From contig NZ_DIGV01000027.1 of assembly GCF_002419815.1 (NCBI RefSeq), forward strand, positions 62,851-113,434: 50,584 nucleotides of DNA, read 5' to 3'. The notes below the pieces were generated by a model. It did no database searches. It was not told the DNA's origin and was given only the letters and a program-made list of their open reading frames with translations. How positions within the stretch are numbered: position 1 is the first letter of the stretch; each line of letters opens with the position of its first letter. Shown one piece after another: positions 8,105 through 16,514 of this stretch. The DNA is from Brevundimonas sp. UBA5713. Its GTDB lineage: Bacteria > Pseudomonadota > Alphaproteobacteria > Caulobacterales > Caulobacteraceae. The translations under genes were made by a program, and so were the position numbers.

Positions 8105-9142
8105 TCAACGTAACGTCGATACGGCATCCGAAATCGATGTGAAGCCATCGGCTTTCAGGCGCGCGGCCAGATCGCGTTTGATACGGGTGATCAGGCCGGG
8201 GCCTTCGAACACCAGCGCCGAGTAGAGCTGGACCGCGCTGGCCCCCATGCGGATGCGGGCATAGGCCTCTTCGCCGCTGTCGATACCGCCAACCGCGATC
8301 AGGGGCAGGCGGCCCTCTGCGGCCTCGGCAGCGGCTTGCAGGGCGCGGCGGGCAAAGGGTTTGATCGGATCACCCGACAGGCCACCCGCCTCGCCCTTGA
8401 AGGCGGACTTCAGATGGGCAGGGCGTTCCAAAGTGGTGTTGGAGACGATCAGGGCATCGATGCCATGGGCGATAGAGGCCTCGACGATCATGCCGATTTC
8501 CTCGCCGATCAGATCGGGCGCGATTTTCAAAAAGACCGGCGCGCGGTCGTGGGGGCGGGCCTCATGGATGCGGCCAAGCAGATCGTCCAGCGCCTCGCGG
8601 CCCTGAAGGGCGCGCAGGCCCGGCGTATTGGGCGAGGAGATATTGACGGTGAAATAGTCGGCCAGACCCGCCAGACGCTTCAGGCCCGCCACATAGTCGG
8701 CGGCCTTGTCCTCGGTGTCTTTATTGGCACCGAGGTTGGCCCCGATGGCGACCGTGCGCGGGCGGTCATGCAGACGGGACGCGAACGGCTCCACACCGTC
8801 ATTGTTGAAGCCCATGCGGTTGATGACCGCGCGGTCCTCGGTGAGCCGGAACAGGCGCGGCTTGGGATTGCCCGGCTGGGCCTTGGGCGTGACCGAGCCA
8901 CATTCAACCGCGCCAAAGCCGAGGCGGGCAAGGCCGTGCAGAGCCTCGCCGTTTTTGTCGAGGCCTGCGGCCAGCCCCACCGGATTGGGCAGGGTCAGGC
9001 TTGCGATGCGGGTGGTCAGGACCGGATCATCAGCGGCGGGTGCGGGCAGGGGAAACAGGCGGGCGGCCTGAACGGCGGCGCGGTGCGCGGTCTCGGGGTC
9101 CAGTTTGCGGAAAAGGGCGGTGCCGAGATCGGTCAGGCTCAT
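8105..9142 (-). CDS. pyrD: Dihydroorotate dehydrogenase (quinone), class 2
   Basis: A 345-residue flavoprotein that oxidises dihydroorotate to orotate in pyrimidine synthesis, passing electrons to membrane quinone. Class 2 features are present: an N-terminal extension of about 40 residues for membrane and quinone contact, and the catalytic-base motif V-N-I-S-S-P-N-T-P-G-L-R with Asn167 and Ser170 (equivalent to E. coli Asn172/Ser175). The FMN phosphate loop A-V-G-G-I-D-S-G-E is near residue 283. Length and motifs are complete. The gene follows the DUF952 gene by 16 bases on the same strand and is probably cotranscribed with it. Confidence 0.96.
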   Translation of the reverse strand: MSLTDLGTALFRKLDPETAHRAAVQAARLFPLPAPAADDPVLTTRIASLTLPNPVGLAAGLDKNGEALHGLARLGFGAVECGSVTPKAQPGNPKPRLFRLTEDRAVINRMGFNNDGVEPFASRLHDRPRTVAIGANLGANKDTEDKAADYVAGLKRLAGLADYFTVNISSPNTPGLRALQGREALDDLLGRIHEARPHDRAPVFLKIAPDLIGEEIGMIVEASIAHGIDALIVSNTTLERPAHLKSAFKGEAGGLSGDPIKPFARRALQAAAEAAEGRLPLIAVGGIDSGEEAYARIRMGASAVQLYSALVFEGPGLITRIKRDLAARLKADGFTSISDAVSTLR

Positions 9143-9158
9143 GATACGGACAGTCGGG

Positions 9159-9500
9159 TCAGAGGATCATCTGGCCGTCGGCACTGACCGACAGCGGGCG
9201 GGGATTGCGCGTGGCCGAAACCGGCAGCACGCCATAGATGTGCGGAAACAGGGCCCCGCCGCGCGACGGCTCCCACACCACATCGTCGGCAAGGACTGTC
9301 AGATCCACCTCGACCAGCATTAGGTCCGTCTGGCCCGCATAGTGTTTGGCGGCAGTGGCTTCCAGTTGGTCGGCGGCGGACAGGTGGATGTAGCCATCGG
9401 CCAGATCAACCGGCGAGCCTTCATAGCGGCCTTCGGCCAGCATCCGCTTCCAGTCGGCGACCGAAAGGATTTTCCACGCCACATCGGGCATCTGGCTCAT
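9159..9500 (-). CDS. DUF952 family protein
   Basis: A 113-residue cytoplasmic protein. The pattern W-K-I-L near the start, then D-G-Y-I-H-L-S and Q-L-E-A-T-A-A-K-H-Y in the middle, and H-I-Y-G near residue 90 match DUF952, a small family fused to or near diverse enzymes and without known function. It lies between sixA and pyrD on the minus strand, 5 bases after the sixA stop and 16 bases before the pyrD start, so the three genes plus the methyltransferase gene look like one operon. No link to pyrimidine synthesis is shown by the sequence. Confidence 0.82.
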   Translation of the reverse strand: MSQMPDVAWKILSVADWKRMLAEGRYEGSPVDLADGYIHLSAADQLEATAAKHYAGQTDLMLVEVDLTVLADDVVWEPSRGGALFPHIYGVLPVSATRNPRPLSVSADGQMIL

Positions 9501-9505
9501 GGTCC

Positions 9506-10006
9506 TCAGCCCAGACTGGCTGGTGTCAGCCAGCCTTCATAGCTGGGGCGACCGGCGGCATCGACCTGAAATACGGCGCAGCCCGAGGTCGGAAAGCCAC
9601 CGGCAAAGCGGTCGAGAATGGTGGGTGAGGCCGCACTTTCGATCAGATAGTCGACGGCCAGTTGGTGGATGCCCGGATTGTGGGCCAGCACCAGCACACA
9701 GCCTGCCTCTTCCTCGTTCAGTTCGATTTCATGGCGCAGGGTTTCGGCAGGGGCGTCGTAGAGATGATCCTGCACGCGGACTTCGACATCGCCCAGTGCG
9801 TCCTGAACCTGTTCCCACGTCTGCCGGGTGCGAACGGCACTGGACACCAGCGCCAGATCGGGACGGAAGCCACGCGCCGCCAGTTCCTGACCCACGCGGG
9901 CCGCTTCGCTGAGACCGCGGGCCGACAGCGGGCGGTCGCGGTCTTCTCCGCCAACGGGGGGACGGGCTTCGGCCTCGGCGTGCCGCATCAGGATCAGTCT
10001 GTGCAT
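9506..10006 (-). CDS. Histidine phosphatase, SixA type
   Basis: A 166-residue member of the histidine phosphatase superfamily. The phospho-accepting histidine is H9 in L-M-R-H-A-E-A-E, the SixA variant of the RHG motif, and the second catalytic histidine is H109 in L-A-H-N-P-G. SixA proteins dephosphorylate phosphohistidine in Hpt domains or the nitrogen phosphotransferase system; the substrate here is not shown. The start codon lies within the end of the methyltransferase gene (13-base overlap), which implies translational coupling. Confidence 0.86.
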   Translation of the reverse strand: MHRLILMRHAEAEARPPVGGEDRDRPLSARGLSEAARVGQELAARGFRPDLALVSSAVRTRQTWEQVQDALGDVEVRVQDHLYDAPAETLRHEIELNEEEAGCVLVLAHNPGIHQLAVDYLIESAASPTILDRFAGGFPTSGCAVFQVDAAGRPSYEGWLTPASLG

Positions 10007-10800
10007 GGGACGCCCCCATAAAGCGGTTTGCGCTGTGGTTCCAGTTCGCTGTCGCGCGAAACGCCGGTTGAATGGGACTGGCGGGTCGCGCCGCTGGGTG
10101 CCGGGGCCAGCGCCGGTCGCGGCAGAACCACCAGATTGCCCTTGGGCCGCGGGCGGGCATAGTTGCGACGGCTGGCTTCCAGCAGGATCAGCCCCGCCGC
10201 GCCCGGAAAGGCGACGCGGCCCACCTGCTCAAAGCCGTCGGCAAAGCCCAGCAGGGGGCGCCACGGGGGCACATAGACGGCCGGTGACCACGCCGAGGGC
10301 TCCAGCCCTGCGCCGCGCACCAGATTTTCCAGCTGGCGGCGCGAAAAGGGGCGGCCGTGGCCAAAGGGGGTGGCCTCGGTGCGCGCCCAAAGCCCGCCCC
10401 GCGCGGCAGTGGCCACAATCAGCCGGCCTGAGGGTGACAGGGTGCGGGCGGCCTCGATCAGAATGGCTTGCGGGTCGTCGGCTTCCTCGATGGCGTGCAC
10501 CATCAGAATGCGGTCGAACAGGCCGGATGCGAAGGGCAGGCGGCGTTCGTCCACCAGCACGGACCGGTTGCGGGCGGCGCTGGCATAATGCTCGGCCCCT
10601 TGGCCCCCCGGCATGGCGGCGATCACGCGGCGGGCATCGCTGAAACCGTCCAGCCAGGGCGTGGCATAGCCAAGGCCGAGGACGTCACAGTTGCTGGCGG
10701 TGCCCCATGCATCGGACAGGCGACGCGCCAACAGGCGTCGGACCAGCGCGCCGGTCGGCTCGCCGTAGAAGGTCCTGAGTTCGTCAATGCTGCGTCGCAT
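9994..10800 (-). CDS. Class I SAM-dependent methyltransferase
   Basis: A 268-residue protein with a Rossmann methyltransferase core. Motif I is seen as D-V-L-G-L-G-Y-A-T-P at about residues 39-48, an acidic loop follows later, and the motif L-F-D-R-I-L-M-V-H-A-I-E-E near 93-105 is the post-II region of type 11 methyltransferases. The glycine-rich loop is less regular than usual. The C-terminal 60 residues are rich in Arg, Pro and Ser and look disordered. The substrate is unknown. It is divergent from gloB with 46 bases between the starts; similar methyltransferases beside gloB are common in alphaproteobacteria (recalled), so a role around glyoxalase or glutathione chemistry is only a guess. 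Confidence 0.82.
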   Translation of the reverse strand: MRRSIDELRTFYGEPTGALVRRLLARRLSDAWGTASNCDVLGLGYATPWLDGFSDARRVIAAMPGGQGAEHYASAARNRSVLVDERRLPFASGLFDRILMVHAIEEADDPQAILIEAARTLSPSGRLIVATAARGGLWARTEATPFGHGRPFSRRQLENLVRGAGLEPSAWSPAVYVPPWRPLLGFADGFEQVGRVAFPGAAGLILLEASRRNYARPRPKGNLVVLPRPALAPAPSGATRQSHSTGVSRDSELEPQRKPLYGGVPCTD

Positions 10801-10846
10801 GACGCGAGTATAGGACGATGAGGCCCACGCCTGCTAGGATGACAAC

Positions 10847-11575
10847 ATGACACTGTCCGTTCGAATATTCCCGTGCCGCTCTGACAACTACGGTTTTCTG
10901 GTTCGCGACGAGGCGACCGGACAGGTGGCGACCATCGACACGCCCGATGCCGAGGCCATTTTGAAGGACCTAGAGGCTTCGGGCTGGGGGCGGCTGGATA
11001 TGATCCTCAACACCCACTGGCACCCCGATCATACCGAGGGCAATGAGCGGCTGAAGGCCGAGACGGGCTGCGAGATTGTCGGCCCCGAAGAGGTGCGCCG
11101 CGTGGCCCCGCTGGACCGCGTGATCAAGGACGGGGATACGGTGGCGCTGGGCGAGACCGTGTTCGAGGTGACCGAGGCCCCCGGCCATACGCTGGGCCAT
11201 GTGGTGCTGCATGCAGCGGGCGAGAAACTGGCCTTTGTGGGAGATGTGATCTTTCCGCTGGGTTGTGGCCGTCTGTTTGAAGGCACGCCGGAGCAGATGT
11301 TCGTCAGCCTGTCGAAGATCGCCGCATGGGACGATGACACCGTCCTTTATGCCGCCCACGAATATGCGGCGTCCAATGCCCGCTTTGCGCTGAGCCTGTC
11401 GGACGATACGGCGCTGAAGGCCCATTGCGACGAGATTTTTGCCAAACGCCAGCGCGGCGAAAAGACCGTGCCGACGACACTGGCGGTCGAAAAACAGTTC
11501 AACCCCTTCCTGACGGCCAAGACTGCCGAAGAGTTTGCGCAGCGCCGCGCGGCCAAGGACAGTTTCGCGGGCTAG
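10847..11575 (+). CDS. gloB: Hydroxyacylglutathione hydrolase (glyoxalase II)
   Basis: A 242-residue metallo-beta-lactamase-fold enzyme that hydrolyses S-lactoylglutathione to lactate and glutathione, the second step of methylglyoxal removal. The binuclear metal motif T-H-W-H-P-D-H (H57, H59, D61, H62) is intact, later ligands appear in G-H-T-L-G-H (near 108-113) and G-D-V-I-F-P (near 131), and the last His is in A-A-H-E-Y. The length is slightly short, as usual for alphaproteobacteria. A ribosome site AGGATGACAAC precedes the ATG. The stop overlaps the stop of the convergent EamA gene by four bases. Confidence 0.93.
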   Translation: MTLSVRIFPCRSDNYGFLVRDEATGQVATIDTPDAEAILKDLEASGWGRLDMILNTHWHPDHTEGNERLKAETGCEIVGPEEVRRVAPLDRVIKDGDTVALGETVFEVTEAPGHTLGHVVLHAAGEKLAFVGDVIFPLGCGRLFEGTPEQMFVSLSKIAAWDDDTVLYAAHEYAASNARFALSLSDDTALKAHCDEIFAKRQRGEKTVPTTLAVEKQFNPFLTAKTAEEFAQRRAAKDSFAG

Positions 11576-12459
11576 GGCGTTTCGCGGTTCAGCATCATTT
11601 CGGCGGTGGGCTTGGGCCGGATGGCGACGATCAACACGCCGCCCAGCGCGATAGCTGCACCGATAATCATGCGCAGGCTCAGCTGGTCGCCGGTCAGCCA
11701 GACGCCAAAGCCGATGGTGGCCAGCGGCGTCATCAGCGTCAGCGGAGCCAGCAGATTGGCTTCATAGCGTTTGATCAGGCCGTAGAAGGCGGTGTGGCCA
11801 CAGATCGAGACGATCAGGGCCATGAAGACGACCGCGCCGACAAAGCGCCAGCCAGCGGCCATGGCGGTCTCTACCTGCCCGCTTTCGAACATCAGGCTGA
11901 GACCCGAAAGGACGAAGGCCGAGATTAGACCCACCCACGCCTGAAACCGCAGGGGTGGCACGGATTCCATCTGCTTCATCAGCACCGAGCCGAGCGCGGC
12001 AGAAAAGGCTGCGCCCACCACGAACCATAGTGCGGGCGCGAGGCCGAGACCGGCAGGGTTCCAGCTGACCAGAAGCACGCCCGCCATGGTCAGGGCGATG
12101 CCCAGACCGCGCCGCCAGCGGATGGTCTCTTTCAGCATCAGCACAGCCAGCAGGGCGGTAAAGGGCACGGCCAGTTGCAGCACCACGGCGGCCGCTGAAG
12201 GCGAGGCTCCTTGCAGGCCCATATAGAGCAGGGCGAAATTGCCGCCGCCCATGCAAAGCCCGATCAGCAGAATACGCCACAGCGGGCGCGGCACGGGCCT
12301 GAGCCACGGCAGGGTACACAGGGCCACCAGCACAAAGCGCGCGGCGGTAAAGAAGATCGGCGGAATGTCCCAGCGGTCGACGGCGATCTTTCCCAATACA
12401 TTGGAAAAGGCCCAGACCAGACAGACCAGAACAAGGATCAGAAAATCACGTGCGCGCAT
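11572..12459 (-). CDS. EamA (DMT superfamily) transporter
   Basis: A 295-residue integral membrane protein with ten predicted helices in two repeated EamA halves, as in the drug/metabolite transporter superfamily. The N-terminal V-C-L-V-W-A-F-S-N-V-L-G-K segment and the second-half G-S-V-L-M-K-Q-M region are typical. DMT members export amino acids, nucleobases or drugs; the substrate cannot be told. It is followed on the same strand, upstream, by the DUF4908-like gene after 28 bases, so the two may be cotranscribed. Confidence 0.88.
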   Translation of the reverse strand: MRARDFLILVLVCLVWAFSNVLGKIAVDRWDIPPIFFTAARFVLVALCTLPWLRPVPRPLWRILLIGLCMGGGNFALLYMGLQGASPSAAAVVLQLAVPFTALLAVLMLKETIRWRRGLGIALTMAGVLLVSWNPAGLGLAPALWFVVGAAFSAALGSVLMKQMESVPPLRFQAWVGLISAFVLSGLSLMFESGQVETAMAAGWRFVGAVVFMALIVSICGHTAFYGLIKRYEANLLAPLTLMTPLATIGFGVWLTGDQLSLRMIIGAAIALGGVLIVAIRPKPTAEMMLNRETP

Positions 12460-12487
12460 GGCTTAGCCATTACCGCGATCGCGGATA

Positions 12488-13339
12488 TTATTCCTCAGGA
12501 ATAATCGCGCGAATGATACGGGCCGACGAGGGGCGTCCGGCAATGCCGCGCGAGGGGTCGACCACGATGCGGAGCTCGCCGCGCTGATAGGTTACCGCCG
12601 AGCGGTTGCCCTCGACGATAGTGATGACACGCATGCGGTCGAGGAAGGGCTTGGCGCTGGGCGAACGGGCGATACGGATCACCGTGTCGGTGGTCACAAT
12701 CAGGGCCTCGACGCACAGAGCCTCGGACTCGTCGCCATAGACGTTGATCTGCACCAGACGGCCAACCGCGTCCGAGATCAGGCTGGAGCGGCGGGTCATC
12801 AGATTGAACAGCTGGACCGGACCCAGCGCCTGAGGCTCAAGGCTGGGGGCAGTGCCACCGGCGTTGGACACCGGAGAGCCACCGGGGCTGCGCGACGAGT
12901 ACAGCGTCATACCGCCCGAGGAGGTGACGCGCAGGACCTGCTCGCCCGCATCATTGCGGTAGATGGTGTCGCCGCGCGGTGCCGAGGAGGCGCGCAGTAC
13001 CCACGTCTCGTTCGAGCGGTCGAAGCGCAAAAGGGTCAGACTGCCCTGGCGGCCAAGGATGAAACCTTGGCCTGTGGCGGCCACATAGCGGCCCGGCGGC
13101 GGAGTGGTGCGACCCGGTGTGGCGCGGATACCCCGCGGATAGTCGCCCGCGGACACAGCAGCCCTTTGTACACCCGCGTCCATGGCCAGCCCGCTGGTGG
13201 GGGCGCATAGAATGGGCAGAGCGGCCAGGGCAGAGGCCATGATAATCGTGGCGCGCGCACGTGCGACCGTCGAGGCGTGGTTGGCCTCGACGTGCAAAGC
13301 AAACGGATTCTCCGTCACGTGCTTGGCCGCGAATGTCAT
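12488..13339 (-). CDS. Secreted protein of unknown function, DUF4908-like
   Basis: A 283-residue protein. Residues 28-52 form a signal peptide (R-A-R-A-T-I-I-M then a hydrophobic core and S-G-L-A before Met-Asp), so the mature part is about 230 residues and periplasmic. The long 27-residue stretch before the signal core suggests that the true start may be internal (for example Met34 at 13240), although no clear ribosome site supports either. The mature region has many short beta-prone stretches, a Gly/Ser-rich segment near residue 150 and a single Cys. From memory it resembles DUF4908, a family described mainly from Caulobacterales; a profile search would decide. Function unknown. Confidence 0.7.
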   Translation of the reverse strand: MTFAAKHVTENPFALHVEANHASTVARARATIIMASALAALPILCAPTSGLAMDAGVQRAAVSAGDYPRGIRATPGRTTPPPGRYVAATGQGFILGRQGSLTLLRFDRSNETWVLRASSAPRGDTIYRNDAGEQVLRVTSSGGMTLYSSRSPGGSPVSNAGGTAPSLEPQALGPVQLFNLMTRRSSLISDAVGRLVQINVYGDESEALCVEALIVTTDTVIRIARSPSAKPFLDRMRVITIVEGNRSAVTYQRGELRIVVDPSRGIAGRPSSARIIRAIIPEE

Positions 13340-13388
13340 AACAAGACTCGTCCGATGAACGCGCGGCAGATTTTAGGCAGAGTCGTAA

Positions 13389-14114
13389 TCACCCGACGAG
13401 GTACTGCCCGCCATTGAGCGACAGTGTGCACCCTGTGACATATCCGGCACGCTCTCCGGCCAGCCAGGCGACCATGTCGGCGATCTCTTCGCCCTTGCCG
13501 AGGCGACCCACCGGAATCTGGGCGATGATGCCCTCAAGCACCTTGGGGTCCATGGCGTCGACCATATCGGTATCGATATAGCCCGGGGCGATACAGTTGA
13601 CCGTCACGCCCTTGCGCGCGTTCTCCAGCGCCAGCGCCTTGGTAAAGCCGATCATGCCCGCCTTGGCCGCCGAATAGTTGGCCTGCCCGATCTGGCCCTT
13701 CTGGCCGTTGATCGAAGAGATGTTGACGATACGGCCCCAGTTGCGGTCGCGCATGCCGTTGATGACCTGACGGGTCATGTTGAACACGCTGTCCATGTTC
13801 ACACGGATGACGTCCGACCATTGGTCGTGGCTCATTTTATGGAAGAAGCCGTCGCGGGTGATGCCTGCATTGTTCACAAGCACATCGATCGGGCCCAGTT
13901 CGGCCTCGACCTCTGCAACGGCACGCTGGCAGTCCTCGAAGGAGCCGACATTGCCCTTCACCACCATTACGCCCAGTTCTTCGGCAGTGGCGCGGGCGGC
14001 GGCATCATTGCCCGAATAGCCTGCCGCGACATTGAAACCGTCTTCCTTGAGGCGCTGGACAATGGCCTTGCCAATGCCGCGGGTGCCTCCGGTGACCAGT
14101 GCGGTACGCGTCAT
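13389..14114 (-). CDS. phaB: Acetoacetyl-CoA reductase (NADPH)
   Basis: A 241-residue short-chain dehydrogenase that reduces acetoacetyl-CoA to (R)-3-hydroxybutyryl-CoA for polyhydroxybutyrate synthesis. The cofactor motif is G-G-T-R-G-I-G (9-15), N-N-A-G is at 81-84, and the catalytic set is Ser134, Tyr147 and Lys151. The segments N-I-S-S-I-N-G-Q-K-G-Q and K-G-V-T-V-N-C-I-A-P-G-Y are the PhaB-type versions rather than FabG. I chose the ATG at 14114 because GGGAGG lies six bases upstream; an ATG at 14120 would touch the ribosome site. No phaA or phaC is adjacent. The 180-base leader holds a long hairpin and an inverted repeat listed separately. Confidence 0.9.
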   Translation of the reverse strand: MTRTALVTGGTRGIGKAIVQRLKEDGFNVAAGYSGNDAAARATAEELGVMVVKGNVGSFEDCQRAVAEVEAELGPIDVLVNNAGITRDGFFHKMSHDQWSDVIRVNMDSVFNMTRQVINGMRDRNWGRIVNISSINGQKGQIGQANYSAAKAGMIGFTKALALENARKGVTVNCIAPGYIDTDMVDAMDPKVLEGIIAQIPVGRLGKGEEIADMVAWLAGERAGYVTGCTLSLNGGQYLVG

Positions 14115-14158
14115 GGACATCCTCCCTCGCTGTGCGGCGACACGGTGGTGCCGCTGCT

Positions 14159-14192
14159 CCCTGACACAAGACTTAGCGTCTGAGTGTCAGGG
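14159..14192 (-). other. Long perfect hairpin in the phaB leader
   Basis: CCCTGACAC at 14159-14167 pairs with GTGTCAGGG at 14184-14192, and inside it AGAC (14169-14172) pairs with GTCT (14178-14181) around the loop TTAGC. It lies between gshA and phaB, 45 bases before the phaB start. There is no T run on either strand, so it is not a standard terminator. It could be an RNA leader structure, a transcript-stabilising hairpin or a protein-binding site. Confidence 0.6.
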
Positions 14193-14256
14193 TGGGAAGC
14201 GCCAGAACGCGCCCAAGCGAACGCGGGGCGATGAACAAGCTGTGAGAGGCGGAAGG

Positions 14257-14278
14257 ATTTACGGTTGTTGACGTAAAT
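14257..14278. promoter_or_regulatory. Inverted repeat ATTTACG-N8-CGTAAAT upstream of phaB
   Basis: Seven-base arms ATTTACG (14257-14263) and CGTAAAT (14272-14278) separated by eight bases, about 143 bases before the phaB start and 19 bases after the gshA stop. The arms equal the TTTACG/CGTAAA half-sites found twice at the MerR promoter near 22050-22094, but those have a four-base spacer. It may be an operator for phaB; whether the same regulator binds it is open. Confidence 0.45.
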
Positions 14279-14296
14279 CTTTGTATTTTCTGTGCC

Positions 14297-15658
14297 TTAG
14301 TAGGCGAAATCGCGGAACAGACGGCTGAGATCACCCTGCCATTCGCCGTGATAGAGATCCAGCAGGCGTTCAGCGGGGGTGATGCCGCTGTCGGCGATGT
14401 CTTCCAGTTCGGCCAGATAGCCGCGCTCATCGACCATGCCGGCGGAGAGGCGGTTGCGGTTGATCAAGCCCTGTTTGGCGATGGCCACCATGTCGACGGC
14501 GACATCGCGCACGCTGCGGCCATTCACTTCGGCCTTGAGGCCCAGACGGGTCACGTCACGGCGCAGACGCTCATGGTCCTCGATGTCCCACTCCTTGCAC
14601 AGGTCCCATGCGGCGGCCAGAGACGGTGCGTCATAGAAGATGCCGGTCCACAGGGCGGGCAGGGCGCAGATGCGGCTCCACGGGCCGCCGTCGGCCCCGC
14701 GCATTTCGAGGTACTGTTTCAGGCGCACCTCGGGGAACAGGGTGGTCAGATGGTCGGCCCAGTCCTTGATATTGGCGCGCTCGCCTGGCAGGGCATCGAC
14801 CTTGCCGTCCATAAAGGCGCGGAAGTCCTGACCCGACAGGTCATGATAGGTGTCACCGCGCTTGGCGAAATACATCGGCACGCCCAGCGCATAGTCGACA
14901 TAGCGCTCATAGCCGAAGCCGTCTTCGAACACGAAGTCCAGCATGCCGGTGCGGTCCGGGTCGGTGTCGGTCCAGACATTGGCACGGGCCGACAAGAAGC
15001 CGTTGGGCTTGCCTTCGGTAAAGGGGCTATTGGCGAACAGGGCGGTGGCGACGGGTTGCAGCGCCAGCGAGGTGCGGAACTTCATCACCATGTCGGCTTC
15101 GTTCTCGAAATCGAGATTGGCCTGAATGGTCGAGGTACGCAGCATCATGTCGAGGCCCAGCGAGCCCTTCTTGGGCATGTAGGCGCGCATGATGTTGTAG
15201 CGGCCCTTGGGCATGACCGGCACGTCGGCGCGGGTCCACAAAGGGTCAAAGCCGACGCCGAGGAAACCCAGACCGATCTGGTCGGCGATCTGTTTGACCT
15301 CCATCAGGTGGCGGCCCGTCTCGTCACAGATGTCGTGCATGGTCAGCAGCGGCGCGCCCGACAGCTCGAACTGTCCGCCCGGCTCAAGGCTGATGGAGGC
15401 GGAGAAGCCCTCATTGTTCTTGCGCTCGAGGGCGATGACGTTTTCGCCTTCGTACACTGGCGACCAGCCAAAGCGCGTCAGGCCTTCCAGCATGGCCTTG
15501 ATGCCGTTGTCGCCTTCATAGGCCGGACGACGCAGGGTCGAGCGGTCGAAGCCGAACTTTTCGTGCTCTGCGCCCACGCGCCACTGGTCGCGAGGCTTTT
15601 CGCCACGGCTGATGGTTTCGATCAGTTGATCGCGGGTGAGCGGCGCGTCGTCAGCCAT
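14297..15658 (-). CDS. gshA: Glutamate-cysteine ligase, alphaproteobacterial/plant type
   Basis: A 453-residue enzyme that joins glutamate and cysteine in the first, ATP-dependent step of glutathione synthesis. The sequence matches the GCS2-like group shared by alphaproteobacteria and plants: G-A-E-H-E-K-F-G-F near residue 28, S-L-E-P-G-G-Q-F-E-L-S-G-A-P near 90-103, M-P-K-G-R-Y-N-I-M and the R-T-S-T-I-Q-A-N-L-D-F segment. These hold the ATP/metal and glutamate-binding residues. The ATG at 15658 has GAGG seven bases upstream. It follows rsmE by 66 bases on the same strand, and a weak hairpin without T run lies between them, so cotranscription is possible. Confidence 0.95.
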   Translation of the reverse strand: MADDAPLTRDQLIETISRGEKPRDQWRVGAEHEKFGFDRSTLRRPAYEGDNGIKAMLEGLTRFGWSPVYEGENVIALERKNNEGFSASISLEPGGQFELSGAPLLTMHDICDETGRHLMEVKQIADQIGLGFLGVGFDPLWTRADVPVMPKGRYNIMRAYMPKKGSLGLDMMLRTSTIQANLDFENEADMVMKFRTSLALQPVATALFANSPFTEGKPNGFLSARANVWTDTDPDRTGMLDFVFEDGFGYERYVDYALGVPMYFAKRGDTYHDLSGQDFRAFMDGKVDALPGERANIKDWADHLTTLFPEVRLKQYLEMRGADGGPWSRICALPALWTGIFYDAPSLAAAWDLCKEWDIEDHERLRRDVTRLGLKAEVNGRSVRDVAVDMVAIAKQGLINRNRLSAGMVDERGYLAELEDIADSGITPAERLLDLYHGEWQGDLSRLFRDFAY

Positions 15659-15724
15659 GAGTAACCTCTGTTGTTGCGGGCTAGATGCGCACCCGCAATC
15701 GCCTTCACAAGCCTTTTTGGAAAC

Positions 15725-16444
15725 TTATCGTTCCCAATCCCCAACGGCGTATTGCCAAAGGGTCATGGCCGAAATCGCAGCGGTGTCCGCGCGCAGGATA
15801 CGCGGGCCCAGCGAAACGGCTGTGGTAAAGGGCAAAGAGCGCAAGTGTTCACGCTCTTCCGGGGAAAAACCGCCCTCGGGACCGATCAGGATCGACCACG
15901 CGCCGGCACCGGCTTTTTGCAGGGCGTCGATGGCCGGATCGCCACCGGTTTCGTCGCAGAACATCAGCTTGCGGCCCTCGGGCCAGTCTTTGAGGATGTC
16001 GGCCAGCTTTTTGGATTCGTGCACCACGGGCACATCCAGGCGGCCCGTTTGTTCAGCGGCTTCCTCGGCGATGGCATCGAGGCGGTCAAGGCGGATGCGC
16101 TCGGCATTGGTGCGCTGGGTGATGGTCAGTTGTACCGACTTGGCCCCCAGTTCGGCAGCCTTTTCCACCACGGTCTCGACGCGGGCTTTCTTGATGCCTG
16201 CGAGGATCAGTTCGAGGTCGGGGCCGAAGGCCTGCGGGCGCGTCTGTTCGAGACAGCGCAGGATGGCACCCTTTTTCAGCACCTCGATCACCTCGGCGCG
16301 CCATTCGCCGTCCGTACCGTTAAACAGCAGCAGGTCGTCGCCCTGTTTCAGACGCATGACCTGCGTCAGATAGCGGGACTGGTCGAGGGTGGGGGCGACA
16401 GCATGGCCTTCGGCCAGCGGGGCAGTGACGTGCAGACGGATCAT
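15725..16444 (-). CDS. rsmE: 16S rRNA m3U1498 methyltransferase
   Basis: A 239-residue SPOUT-fold methyltransferase that methylates N3 of U1498 in 16S rRNA. Typical marks are H-Y-L-x-x-V-M-R-L-like text near the start (here R-Y-L-T-Q-V-M-R-L), the K-K-A-R-V-E-T-V-V-E-K-A-A-E-L-G segment, and the SPOUT knot motifs L-I-G-P-E-G-G-F-S and L-G-P-R-I-L-R-A-D-T-A. I chose the ATG at 16444 because the family starts here (M-I-R-L); the longer open frame runs through the divergent gene start. It is divergent from the ABC1 kinase gene with 70 bases between the starts. Confidence 0.94.
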   Translation of the reverse strand: MIRLHVTAPLAEGHAVAPTLDQSRYLTQVMRLKQGDDLLLFNGTDGEWRAEVIEVLKKGAILRCLEQTRPQAFGPDLELILAGIKKARVETVVEKAAELGAKSVQLTITQRTNAERIRLDRLDAIAEEAAEQTGRLDVPVVHESKKLADILKDWPEGRKLMFCDETGGDPAIDALQKAGAGAWSILIGPEGGFSPEEREHLRSLPFTTAVSLGPRILRADTAAISAMTLWQYAVGDWER

Positions 16445-16514
16445 GGCGTCTGAATATCGCGCTTTGACGGGTGAGGAAACGGGAACGTCGCCTTGGCCCT
16501 GACGTTCTGTCAGC

